NCBI GenBank assembly: GCA_026873275.1
Contig: JANTUC010000010.1
Coordinates: 992,001 to 1,056,000 of the forward strand
Origin: Pseudopithomyces maydicus
Taxonomy: Eukaryota > Ascomycota > Dothideomycetes > Pleosporales > Didymosphaeriaceae
Reading direction: 5' to 3'
DNA: 64,000 nt
The position numbers and the translations under genes were made by a program. Below, piece after piece: positions 34,611 to 46,034 of this stretch; the first letter of the stretch is position 1; every line of letters begins with the position of its first letter. The notes below the pieces were generated by a model, which was not told where the DNA came from, ran no database searches, and worked only from the letters and a program-made list of their open reading frames with translations.

Positions 34611-36995
34611 CTAATTCCACAACCGACACGTCCCATCCGCCCCTGCACTCACACACCACGGCTCCCTCGGGTGCCAGTCCACATCCATCACCCCCAATCT
34701 GCTCTTGACCTTGTGCCCCTTGAGCACCTTGAGCGGCACAATCGTGGCGTTTTCCATGAGATCGCCCACCACCTTGCCATGGAATATCTGCAGGCTGCCG
34801 TCGTCGCTCGCATCCGCGAACAGCGGCAACCCGCCCTGGTGGAACCGCACTGCGCGGATCGCCTCCTGGTGGAAGCGAAGCGTCTTGTAAGGCTTCGTCG
34901 ACAGGTCGAGGTCGTGCCAAAGCAACCGCTTGTCGTACGTGCCGACGATGATGTTGTCTCCGCCTGCATGTACGTCCATGGAAGAGATCCACTTGGCGCC
35001 AGGCTGCAGGATCTTGACAAGCTCTTGCTTGGCGAGATCGTAGCTTCTGATCGTGTTTCGGGTCGCCACAAAGAAGATGGCTTTGGACGGGTGGAATTGC
35101 GCCGTTTGTGCGATGCCCTTCAGGCGTCGGAACGGCAGTTGGGTAAGGTGTTTCGACAGCGTGTGGATAGCTACGGCTGAACTCTGACCTCTGGGTGACA
35201 CGGTCGCAAAGTAATCGCCCTTCCTGTGCCAATTGACAATCTTGATCGCCGACCGCACGGTGGCCTGTACCAGCACACCCTTTGACTCAAGTTTGCTTCC
35301 AGGACGAGCCCATTTACCAGGAGGCTCCTTCGTCACCCCGTTCGTCGTCGTCGATGGCTTTGCGGCAGCGTAGCCCCAACCTGCGTCTAGTACATCACGA
35401 CTTGCCTGCTCCACATCCGGAGACAAGATTGCGTAGGGTACAATCAAGTACACGCTTTCTCCTGCGGCCGCCGCAAGGATAGATGCATCTTTGGTAGGTC
35501 TCCACTTGACTACATCTACGGCATCCTCGTCCGACAGCTTGACATTCCATACCTGGCGACCAGTAAGTAGTTCCCATATGCGAGCGTAGCCATCATCACC
35601 GCCACTTGCGACAAAAATGCCCTGCGGATCGAACGACACACTTCGCACACGACCTTGTTGGCCTCTGAAGATAGCTGCGCATGTAGTAGGGAACGGCTTC
35701 AAGTCTTCGGGATTGGGCAGTTTGGGAAGGAGCGATTCTGGATCGATGTTGAGCTTATTCCGCCGCACTCGAGGAGCCAAGTACAGATCGAGGCTGCGCT
35801 CGAACCTCTCCTTGACGAAGCGTTCATAGCCAGGGACCTTGCGTAAAGTCTCGTAGTTTTTAGGAAGGAAGTCCCTCTCCCTATCCTCCTCATCAGCTTC
35901 TAGCCATGCAGACTCCTCGTCCCTGTCCGGGAGGTATTCTTTTGGAGGGTGATAGCTAGCGTCGTAGCCAGGCGGCGGCAACTTGGGTGCAGGGATGTGC
36001 ATGGAATTCTCCGGACGTGGCTTTTCATCCGCCCACACATCGTAATACACCCTCTCTTCTTCCTCCTCCTCTTGAGACGGTGGCTTGTAAGGTTGAATAC
36101 GGCCTTCTCGGATAGCCTTCACGATTTTCATGACTCTCTTGGCTTCATGCTTGGAAGGAACAAAGCGTCGCTTGGGTTCCGGTGCAGCGCTCAAGGGCAT
36201 GACTTCCTTCTTACCGGAGAAATAGTATACCATTTCTGGGTAGGGATCGTACCCGTCTTCAACCACCTCGTTTCTCGTGAGCCTCTTCAAAACGTCCAGT
36301 TCTTCCTCTGAAAGGTTCAGTGGTTTGCCAGTGGCGGGATCGGTCAAGCCAGTCCAGCCCTTTGGAATGTCGATCTGGTCCAGCAGAGCATCCAAGGCCT
36401 CGCCCTTTGCGGGGCGCATGATCTTTTTGCCGTTTATGTCGTAGCCTATGTGCGGGTACTCATCGTAGTATGAGAGAGGAATGTTGCCGATGGTGTTGGC
36501 AGCCTCAGCGTCTGAATCGTCCGAATCGTAGACAGGATCAATTTCCTTGTAGAGATAGCGTGGATTGCCATTTGCATCGGTCGTGACGGTGTAGTTTCGT
36601 TCCTGGTCCTGGTCGTCCAATCCGTGCTCGGCCGAACGAGAGTCCAGGTCGAGGGCGTGGTCGACGGCATTCAGTCGGATGGGCGCATCTTTCGTGTTCA
36701 GCTTGCGCATCTGCTCTCGGATGTCGGCCTCGCCGTCTTCGAGATCGGTGTCGGAGAAGGCCTCCTCGGCGTCTTCCTCGTCCTCGGCGTCTTCGTCGGA
36801 CAAGCCCTCTATGACGCTGCTGGTATCGCTGTCGGCGTCCTCCCCCTCTTCCTCGTGCTCTTGCTCTGCATCAGACTCGCCTTCGCTGTGCGACAGGATG
36901 CCGTCCAGAAGGCCGTCGGCCAGCTCGGCTTCGGAGTCGCTCTCGACGGGCACATCACGCGTCACGGCCTTTCTCTTGCGTGGGTTCGGCGCCAT
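34611..36995 (-). CDS. ERB1: Ribosome biogenesis protein ERB1 (BOP1 homologue)
   Basis: Single exon of 794 residues from MAPNPRKRKAVTRDVPVESD. An acidic N-terminus (residues 20-110) is followed by the BOP1 N-terminal domain (SYYDEYPHIGYDINGKKIMR, PKGWTGLTDPATGKPLNLSE, YFSGKKEVMPLSAAPEPKRR), then a C-terminal WD40 propeller (about 460-794) with blades such as SFDPQGIFVASGGDDGYARI and the final DVDWHPREPWCVSAGADGTC. ERB1 with NOP7 and YTM1 forms the PeBoW complex needed for 27S pre-rRNA processing and 60S assembly in the nucleolus. Full length for the family, no frame problems. It shares a 314-bp divergent promoter with PRP5. Confidence 0.96.
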   Translation of the reverse strand: MAPNPRKRKAVTRDVPVESDSEAELADGLLDGILSHSEGESDAEQEHEEEGEDADSDTSSVIEGLSDEDAEDEEDAEEAFSDTDLEDGEADIREQMRKLNTKDAPIRLNAVDHALDLDSRSAEHGLDDQDQERNYTVTTDANGNPRYLYKEIDPVYDSDDSDAEAANTIGNIPLSYYDEYPHIGYDINGKKIMRPAKGEALDALLDQIDIPKGWTGLTDPATGKPLNLSEEELDVLKRLTRNEVVEDGYDPYPEMVYYFSGKKEVMPLSAAPEPKRRFVPSKHEAKRVMKIVKAIREGRIQPYKPPSQEEEEEERVYYDVWADEKPRPENSMHIPAPKLPPPGYDASYHPPKEYLPDRDEESAWLEADEEDRERDFLPKNYETLRKVPGYERFVKERFERSLDLYLAPRVRRNKLNIDPESLLPKLPNPEDLKPFPTTCAAIFRGQQGRVRSVSFDPQGIFVASGGDDGYARIWELLTGRQVWNVKLSDEDAVDVVKWRPTKDASILAAAAGESVYLIVPYAILSPDVEQASRDVLDAGWGYAAAKPSTTTNGVTKEPPGKWARPGSKLESKGVLVQATVRSAIKIVNWHRKGDYFATVSPRGQSSAVAIHTLSKHLTQLPFRRLKGIAQTAQFHPSKAIFFVATRNTIRSYDLAKQELVKILQPGAKWISSMDVHAGGDNIIVGTYDKRLLWHDLDLSTKPYKTLRFHQEAIRAVRFHQGGLPLFADASDDGSLQIFHGKVVGDLMENATIVPLKVLKGHKVKSRLGVMDVDWHPREPWCVSAGADGTCRLWN

Positions 36996-37309
36996 TGCGA
37001 GGTGTAGGACGGAGGTGTAGGACGGAGGTGAAGGAAGCACCTGGGCGGGCGTGAGCACTGCGATTGGCAGGGCGATTCTGGAAAGTTTTTTGGCGTTATC
37101 GATAAGGCGGTGCACGGCCCTTGGCGCGCTAGTCGCGCTCCTGCCTCGACTTCTAGCCTTCTGGCTCCGCACGGCGTGTAGACAACCTAGTTTTCACATC
37201 CGCAACACGTCTGCAACGCCCCCGTCCAAGACCCCCTTCCCTTTCACACTTACCCACCCCTCGGGACCCTTGCCGGAGCACAAATCACAGTATTACTCCG
37301 AGAGCCGCC
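36996..37309. promoter_or_regulatory. Shared divergent promoter region, ERB1 / PRP5
   Basis: 314 bp between starts of a 60S-assembly gene and a splicing helicase. Contains a duplicated GGTGTAGGACGGA word (about 37001-37028). No clear TATA box. Confidence 0.5.
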
Positions 37310-40300
37310 ATGGCTTCCCGGCACGCTGATCGATCAAGGTACGACGACCGAGGCGGCGGTCGCCCTCGTTCACCCCGCCGTGACCGTGACCGTGACCGTG
37401 ACCGTGACCGTGACGACCGCCGCGACGACCGCCGCGATAATCGAGACCGCGATCGAGACGATCGTCGCTACTACGACAGCGAACGCAGCCGCAATGACCG
37501 ACGACGCGACCGCGACCGCGATTCCTATCGTCGTAGCCGCTCCCGTGACAGAGAGAGGGACAGGGACAGGTCGTCGGACCGCCGACACCCCCCGCCTATC
37601 GGGATGATAGGCGATACCCTCATGACGACCGCTGGGACAGGCACGACCGCCGCGATGACCGCCGCCGCGAGGATGGCCGACGTCGCAACTCCAAATCGGC
37701 CACCCCTGGTGCAGACGGAAGGCCGAGCTCGCGGGCGGGTGACAGCAGGCAGGACAGGACCGGCCGCGGCGATGAAAAGCCGAAGCTAAATGAAGAGGAG
37801 AAGAAGGCCGACAGGCGTGTCAAGCTTGAACAGTGGAAAAAGCAAAAGCTGGCCCAAGCTAATAGCCCTGCTGCCGGCTCGTCGCCGATTGCGACCACAC
37901 CGGCAACCCCGGTCGTTAATCCAGCCCTGCCACTTGGCCATCGCGAACAGGAGTCGCTTAAGCGTGCGGCCTCATCGAAGCTTGAATCAGACAAGAAGCC
38001 AAAGCAGCTGAGGAAGGAACCCTTCAAGCTCGGCGAAACTGCTGCCCCGGCACCATTTGCTAAGATCACCGGTGCCACGAGCAATGGTTCCACATTGCCC
38101 GGTAAGCTACATCCCATCAACTTTCCATCGTTGCTGACAGCTATAGGCCGTGCTCCAATGCCCCAATCCAAGACAAGCGGTAACATCGTTTCTTTCGGAA
38201 ACAAGGCAAAACCTGGCGAAGAAGCGGACCAGCCTGCTAAGAACGCACTGTTGGGCGACGATGAGGAGAGCACTGGAAAGCGCTCCCTTCGCACGCTTCC
38301 CGATTTCACGCCACTCGATCAGAATGTGTCCGATACGATTGAAGCTGAAGAGGTCGAGGGCATGGACGACATGGCTAGCCCAGAAGGCGACAATGCAGCG
38401 GAGATTCAAGCGCAATTAGAGAAACGCCGTGCCGAGATCGCGAATGAAGATGGGCAGATGGAACAAGCTAACAACCAGTCCGCTGAAAAGATGGACATTG
38501 ACGAAGTCCCTGGCGCTGAAGAGGACGACGTTGATCCACTCGATGCCTATATGGCAAATCTTACCGAGACGCAGCCGAGTAGGGTCCAACCCCAAGGCCA
38601 GACCATGTTCGACGATGAGAATGAACCATCTCTTACCGCTGTCGAAGGCGAGGATCTCTTGGCGCTCGCGGCTCACAAAAAGAAAAAGAAAGAAGTCCCT
38701 GTTGTTGACCATTCCAAAGTTGCGTACGCCCCTTTCAGGAAGAACTTTTATACGCCTCCGCAGGAGGTTGCCATGATGTCGGAAGAAGAAGTACGCAATC
38801 TACGCTTCGAACTCGATGGCATAATGGTCAAGGGTGACAACGTGCCCCGCCCTGTAACCAAGTGGGCTCAGATGGGTCTTTTGCAGCAAACCATGGATGT
38901 CTTCGCCAGACTAGGCTTTACCAAGCCTACGCCTATTCAAGCGCAGGCGATTCCGATGGCAGAGAGCGGATTAGATAGCATTGCAGTGGCGAAGACCGGA
39001 TCCGGGAAAACTCTTGCTTTCGGTATCCCAATGATTCGTCACATTCTGGATCAGCCACCCCTCAAACCATTGGATGGTCCAATTGCCCTAGTCCTTGCTC
39101 CGACTCGAGAATTGTCAGAACAAATTGGAAAAGAATTGAGACCGTTTCTCAAGGCTAGCGGTCTCAATATTGCATGTGCAGTTGGAGGCTCACCCATCGC
39201 TGAACAGATTGCTATGATTAAGCGAAGTAATGTCCACGTTTTGTGTGCAACTCCTGGTCGCTTGATTGATCTCCTGCAGAGTAACTCTGGGCGAGTTCTC
39301 AATCTGAAACGTGTCACATACCTCATTCTAGACGAGGCTGACCGGATGTTTGATATGGGCTTTGAACCGCAGGTCATGAAGATCATGGCTAACATTCGAC
39401 CTGATCGACAGACCATTCTCTTCTCTGCCACTATGCCTAAGAATATCAATGCTTTGGCGAAGAAAGGTCTCACCAATCCTGCCGAAGTGATCATTGGTGG
39501 TCGCAGTGTCGTGACCCAAGACGTTTTCCAACAAGTAAAGATTGTCAAACCAGGTCAAGAAGCAAAGATGAAAGAGCTTCTGTTGCAGCTCGGTCTCTTA
39601 TTTTCCAAGGATGAAAATGCTCAAATTCTTATTTTCGTGGAGCGCCAAGAGACCGCCGAAGACCTCCTTCACAAGCTCATGAAAGCGAAATATGTCGGCG
39701 TGAACACCATCCATGGCGCCAAGGATCAGACGGATCGTAGTGAAGCAATTCAGGATTTCAAACAGGGTGTACTGCCTATTTTGATTGCCACGTCTGTCGC
39801 CGCTCGTGGTCTAGATGTTCCTCATCTTGCAATGGTGTTCAACTATGACTGCCCAACCCATTTGGAAGATTACGTTCATCGTTGCGGACGCACTGGTCGT
39901 GCGGGCAACAAAGGTACTGCTATTACTTTGCTGCAAATCCCTGGAGAGGAACGTCTTACTATGCACGTTGCTCGTGCCTTGCGAGAATCGAAGCAAGAAG
40001 TACCTGAGGAGCTCGACCGGCTTGCGAAGGATTTCAAATTGAAAATCAAAACTGGCGAGGAGAAGTGGTTCGATCCTGGATTCGGAGGCAAAGGACTTGA
40101 TAAACTTGATGCAGCTCGAGCTCTCGAGAAGAGGCGAGAGAAGCGGGCCCACCACATTGAAGGGGAGGAAGTCAGCGACGATGAAGCAGAGCTGCCAGCC
40201 CTTAAGAAAATCCCTGAGGTGTTCCCTGCAGCAAGTGCAGAAAAGGCTGCCGAGCCAGTAGCTGATGAGCCAGCGTGGAAGCGCCTACTTACCAACAGGA

Positions 40301-40770
40301 TTGTAGTTAACAAAACAGAGCGTCCCGCCGCCGCTGGCCCAACAAAACCAATGACGGCCAAGGAAAGGGCTGCGGCAGCTGCCAGCAAGGTTGATGGTCG
40401 TTTGAGCAAGAAGGGCATGATTCATCATGGTCAGCCAATTGACAACAAAGGTCCAGATGCCGGTGCTTTCCACTCAACTATTGAAATCAACGATTTTCCA
40501 CAGAAGGCGCGCTGGGCTGTCACGAATCGTACCAATGTTGTCAAAATCTTGGATACAACTGGTGTTTCTATCACCACGAAGGGCAACTTCTATCCTCAAG
40601 GCAAGGAGCCAGGAGAAAACGATTTACCAAAACTCTATATCCTAGTCGAAGGTGATAACGAAAATGTGGTCACTGATGCCATGATGGAAATTACACGCCT
40701 TTTGAAGGAAGCAACCATGTCTGCTGAAGACACTGTTCGTGGAGCGACTGGACGCTACAGCGTCGTCTGA
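37310..40770 (+). CDS. PRP5: Spliceosomal DEAD-box ATPase PRP5 (DDX46), frame broken at a C6 run
   Basis: join(37310..38101, 38147..40770), about 1138 residues. The first exon is an RS/RD-rich arm (MASRHADRSRYDDRGGGRPR, then RDRDRD repeats). Near 37588-37593 (C6) the frame shifts: downstream codons RWDRHDRRDDRRREDGRR belong to a frame needing one more C. The helicase core is intact: Q motif region KPTPIQAQAIPMAES, motif I AKTGSGKT, PTREL, TPGR, DEAD (LILDEADRMFDMGFEPQ near residue 660), SAT, ARGLDVP and HRCGRTGRAG. Acidic DPLDAYMANL and the KKNFYTPP-like FRKNFYTPPQE upstream of the core are PRP5/DDX46 marks; they contact U2 snRNP/SF3B1. The protein proofreads the branch site during prespliceosome assembly. 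One 45-nt intron. Confidence 0.92.
37380..37412 (+). repeat. CGTGAC hexamer repeat coding Arg-Asp
   Basis: About five copies of CGTGAC inside the RD arm of PRP5. Probably expandable; in-frame. Confidence 0.8.
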
Positions 40771-43613
40771 CCAGCTAAAGGAATCTGGTTCGTCCTGAGG
40801 TACGTATGCAACATGGGAATGATGTGGATCTGCCAGGTGCTTGCGGGGGGAGTCTTCTTTTTTATTTTCTTCTTCGGTGTCAGTCTGTATCGGAATTGTT
40901 TGACAAGCATGGTCGGAGTTGAGGCTGGAGCGGTGGAGCTTGATTGATGCATGACACTGGGGCCTTGATCTTTGGATGGCATCTTTGACACTGCACCTGG
41001 TCGCGATCTTCACATGTGAGTATTATCTTATCCTCCCTCCTTCGAATTTGCTGATTGCCGCCATTTGCCACAGGTTTATCATCGGTCGGTCCTGCCACAT
41101 ATTGCAGGCTTAATTAAGGGATGGTCAATGGTTTCTGTGTTTACTGTATTTGCCCTGTCTGCCAGCTCGGGTATGAACACGGTCGAATTTGATGGAGCTA
41201 GTGCGAGAGGTACTATGTCTATGGGTTTCTCTGCACAGTCACCCAGGATCGAAATGCAATAGGTTCCCAGAACCTCGCCCAGATAAAGTATAATTGAGAA
41301 AAGCATGTTCATTTATACGTTCTCTATGTTTCCCAGGCTGCCGTAATAACCGTTTTTATTATGAACTGACAATTTTAGGGGCTGTGTAGATGACAAATCT
41401 GGTTTATGTTGCACTTTTTATAGTAACCTTGGAGGCTATAGAACACATGAATTAAGCAGTGCGATCGTGTTTTCTTTTTATTCATCTTCTCGAATTTGAG
41501 TTTGGTTTCCAAATCATCATGATACTGATTTGCTATGCTTGATAGTGTTGTGCGTTCTCAACCCACTACCTGCTTTGGTAGTAGAAAGTGGCGATATAGT
41601 AGCGTTTGAATAATGTTATCTGAGACCCCGGGGATGCAGGTTTCTCTCCTTTAGGTTCTTCCTTTGAATACTATGGCAGGCTGAAGGTGGGGTGAAGGCC
41701 TAAGTTATTGTTGGAGCTAGGGAAGATGGAAGCTGCTTGAACAAACCAACAGTTATGTTCACCGAATCATGCCTTCTTCCTGCCTATTATTCCTGGCATT
41801 ATACATTGAATCAATGACTGTATGTTTACAATTACGGTGAAATCAGCCGTTTGAACAAAGAAGGCTACGCGGTTGTGTTTGCGCTGTTACTATACTAAAC
41901 ATGTTTTTTACTATAACGATACCACGGTGGAAAAATCCCCAATGCCTAATCTTGAAGATAAACTGAAAAATCCAAAACAGCCATCATAAAGAGCCAAGTT
42001 GCCGTTTCTTCGCTCATCTCGGGGGTAGTTGAGTTTTCCGCCTATTTCTATGACATTCACCATAATTCAGTCAACTAAAGGCGAGTAAGAAGCAAATATC
42101 TGGTAGACATTTCTTGGATTCAATAAAAGTTACACGCTTGAGAGGAAATATAGCAGATCTTGCTTGATGACCAATCATGCACCAACAGCTTGTATGTTGT
42201 ATGTGCAGAGTAATATGCATATGAGGACAAGGCTATTTTTGTATAAGCTTAGAACAAATAGCGAACATAAATCAAGTGAATAAGTCCACGGTTCCCTACA
42301 CACAAAATCAGCTACTGGATTGAGAAGTTGTAACCTTATAAGTTAAATTATTTTCCTCGCATTTAATGCCTTTAACATATGTATTCGTATTTAATGAAAT
42401 CATCATATTCCGTTTATCATCCAGCTGCTGTCGCTGTGATCTGATGAGGTCAATCACGACGATGAACGATGAACGGATTCGCTAAACTGCTTCCCGTGGT
42501 AATCATGTCTATGCACGTGCCATTAAAATAGAGTGCAACATCAAACTAGTAAGCGTTATCTTGCAGGAATGGTACGCGTCAACAAAGTCAAATAAAATCG
42601 ACACTAGATCACAACCTATTCGAAATTTCGATGCCTAACATTTGAGAACTATCAGAGCCATAGTTGGGAGATACGCTGCCTGACATGTGATTCGACATGC
42701 GGTTCCTAAGCTGATGAATCAGTCCTAATTTTCTCAGTAATCGACCTGTTATAAAATTGGGACATATCGACTCCGTTGATGGAAATGCGCTCCGGATGGA
42801 GGGGTTGGGACTTGTAACAAAGCTTAAAAAACGTGCGTGCATGCATATACGAAGGCAGCGTAACAAAACAAGCCCTGTTCTCGCTAACTAGAAAAGGTCG
42901 AATATCGCACTGTGTCACCAGCCTAGCTTCAATTTTACTTTTTGACTCTCGCTTCTTGGCGGGACGACAAATGGTTCGGACCTTGCGGGGAATCCGGAGG
43001 ATCGATGGGCATCGCGATCTCTTCTCTGAAGCATTTCAGACCGAGCAGAATAACAATACTGATACCGAAGGCAAACACGGATAGAGATGGCCATAATCAT
43101 CAGTATCTGAGTGCTCAAAAGTCGGAATCACGAACGTCGCTCCGGGCCATGAGGAAGGGTATTGATCGAAGGTCCCTTGCACTAGTGATGCCTCGCTGCT
43201 ACTGCACGTTGTCATTATCGAAGCAGTCGGTTATGAGCGAATTATGTACAACTAAGGTGAATGGCCGTTAAGTCTGCTCCGAACATACACCTCAACATTG
43301 CAGATCGGTTCCCCACAAAAGCGTGCCATGGTATTCCAAGTCTTTCCTGGAGTAAGCTGATGGAACGGCACATGATAACAAACTATTCAGTACTCTCTAA
43401 CGTGTTATGGCGCTCTGCGTTTTGATTCGAAGGGACGTATCAATAGCTGAGATATCATCTTGAATTGGTGATCTGAAAGAACCAAGTGGGTTTCATTAAT
43501 TAGGAAAGTAATCATCGCAAAGAATTCAGAAACCAGTTCTACAGATATTGCTACACCGATATGTCTTACACAAAGCAGCATTAAAGAATGTTGTACGCTA
43601 CCCTCGGCAGGGC
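40771..43613. other. 2.8-kb region without recognisable genes
   Basis: AT-rich by eye from about 41.3 kb. Frames are all under about 110 codons and lack domains. The left edge holds the PRP5 3' flank and the right edge the 3' flank of the secreted-protein gene (minus strand), so no promoter is required here. Could be decayed mobile DNA, but no terminal repeats or coding relics were recognised. Confidence 0.5.
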
Positions 43614-44971
43614 TTAAATCTCTGCTTCCAGTTCCGCCTCCTCTCCCGCTACCTCCGCCTCGGCATCTGCCTCTTCATTCGACACTTCTGCTTCAAGACT
43701 TTCTTCAAAATACCCGCCAGCGCTCTTACATGCTTCCGCGGACGCAGATGGTGTCACGACCACTGTCTTTGTAAACGTAGCTTTGTAGGTCTTAGTGGTG
43801 CGTACAGTCTTGTGCACAAACTTCATGCGCGTCTTCGTTGGCGTTGATAGCGTGGTTACAGTCGTGATTACGCCGTAGCCGCCAACGTAGACCGTAACTG
43901 GGGACAAAGTGATCGTTTTAGTTGTCGAAACTGCAGTCGACTCGGTAGTGGTGGTTGCGCTGGTTGTGACGGTCACGGTTGCATTTACAGGTTCCGTGGC
44001 TTTGACAGTAATTGTTGGCAGATCGGCGGCTCGTTTGATCAATTGGCCCACATTGGCCCTTCGAGCGCGCCGGGCCTTTGCCGCCTGGATACGTGCACGA
44101 GCGTAGGATACAGGCACAGCTCGATCAGATTTTCGCACTATCCTGTACTTTGCCGAAGAAGCAGTGCTTATGGGTGTTTCAAGAGCGGCAGGATGAACTA
44201 TAGTGGGCGAGTAATCGGCAGATTTGTCCTCCTTGTGAGACCCTGGTGCAGGCGTTTTGCACACTGCAGTGGAAGTTTGGGTGGTAACGCTCAGCGCTTT
44301 AGTCCAAATCTTACGTGTTCGTGTGACAGTCTTAGTTTTGGTGTTGTAAGCCGGGGCAGGCGTAACGGTCCTGGTTTTCTTTCCAGATTTCAACGATGAT
44401 GTGACGGTTTTACTGTTGCTGATAGTAGACGTGAATGATAGTGTCGAAGTGACTATGGATGTGATGATAGGCGTGGATGTGATAGTGAATGTCACTGTGG
44501 GTGTGGATGTCGCTGTGACTTGGGGTCCAACAGTAAGATACAAGTCTTGTTGCAGATTAGTCCCCACAAAACTATCCTCGTGTATTGCTTACCTCTCTGC
44601 CAGGCGAATGGCTCTCCATCGTCATTGTTCCCGAAGACTAAGATGATGTTGTGCCCAGGTATCATCTGGTTCTTTTGGAAGGGACATGTTGAAACCATTG
44701 ACGTGTTGTCCGGGGTCGTCTGTACTTCTGAACAGACATATTCTTCGCTGTTAGGATCGATGAATAGAATTTCCGCAGGATCTGAGCCTTTGTTACAGCC
44801 TTGAAAAGTAGAGACGCAGGTAAAACTCTCGTTCACATTGCTGTTGATGAAGTAATTTCCCTCATCAAGGAAATCTACTCCATATGAGTAGCAGACATTG
44901 CCCGGGTTGGCAACAGATAGTGACAGCAAAGCAGCCGCTGTGGCCAGATACAACAATCGAATGGAAGGCAT
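43614..44971 (-). CDS. Secreted Ser/Thr-rich protein with Cys-containing head and acidic tail
   Basis: complement(join(43614..44545, 44593..44971)), 436 residues, one 47-nt intron. MPSIRLLYLATAAALLSLSV is a good signal peptide, cut near ANPG. The head (about 20-135) has five cysteines and two Asn-x-Ser/Thr sites. After the splice comes a long Thr/Ser/Val stretch (TSTPTVTFTITSTPIITSIV and similar), expected to be O-mannosylated, interrupted by a Lys/Arg-rich segment ending KR-AADLPT, a likely Kex2 site. The last 30 residues are strongly acidic (EEADAEAEVAGEEAELEAEI). No GPI signal or catalytic motif is visible. Likely a wall or extracellular protein of unknown function. An upstream in-frame ATG at 45025 would bury the signal peptide, so 44971 is preferred. 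Confidence 0.78.
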
Positions 44972-46034
44972 CTGAAAGGAATGACAGTACAGAAACGGAA
45001 GCAAGGGAAAGCCGATGCGGTTCACCCGCTCTTGGGGTCAAGCGCTCTTGTATTTATTCTACCGAAGGTATCTGAGTACGGCTTGTTTTGTGTTTTGGCG
45101 TCATGGTTCGGTCCACCAATTATACTTTTGTTGATCGGACTTCCCGCTACGCGTACCACAGGGCCAGTCGGCAATTCCACAGTTGTGGATGCCATTTACC
45201 AGCCGGAACGGGCAAGCAGTAGTACCAATACCAATATAGCTACATGCTCGTCATTCGGTCTACCGTGCTCTCGTTGAACGTCGGTTATAGGATCGCCGTT
45301 GCCCGCCGCGTTGCAATGTGCAGGCTACTGGGATGATCGATGTGAACAAGTATTGAAGCTACTCGCTTAAAAAGCCAATCGGTCGTCAATGGTCTACGAT
45401 GCATGGCTTGACCCTGCCAACCAAATAGTCTATACTTGCTTTCGTTATCGTTGGACTGCTGCTGCTGCTTGTCGCATTTCGTAGTGTGGCTTCACCTCGA
45501 GTCCCATGCATGCACAAATTTTTCATCCGCAACCAACCAGCATCTGGCATATCTGTTACACTGCTGTATTCGATTTGTTATTGTTGAATGGCCTGGTCAG
45601 ATTCGTCACGACGATAATGGAATGCCTTGCTAGTACTTGCTGGTTTGTTGCAGTACCAGGGTTCATCCCTCAGTCCCTCGCTTCCAATACGCCGATACTG
45701 TATTTATTCCACTGTTGCTATACTACCAAGAAACAAGGCTTCATACCTGAAGCCACATCCGCTATTTTGTTGTAATTTCTATTGTTTTGTCGGTATGCGC
45801 CTGGATCCTCCAAAAATTCTGGATTTTTTCCTTCTCCGCTGCTTAAACAGATTCTAGAAGGGCTAACACGAGATGTTGAATCTGTGTACATGGTAGTCAG
45901 GGAGCGTCAGAAGGAAATAATCAACGATCAAACAAAATGCTTCCAGGACTGTTGAAGCCGGAAGCCGGAAGACTGTAACGCCATACTACAGAAAAGTGAG
46001 CTTCCATATTCTTACGACCCGTTCTGTGTTCCTA
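44972..46034. other. Intergenic region upstream of the secreted-protein gene
   Basis: 1.06 kb with the promoter of the secreted protein (minus strand) and the 3' flank of MetAP2. No gene seen. Confidence 0.5.

Noticed and set aside
40771..43613. Possible transposon relic
   Set aside because: AT-rich and gene-free, but I found no terminal repeats, target duplication or transposase/reverse-transcriptase motifs.
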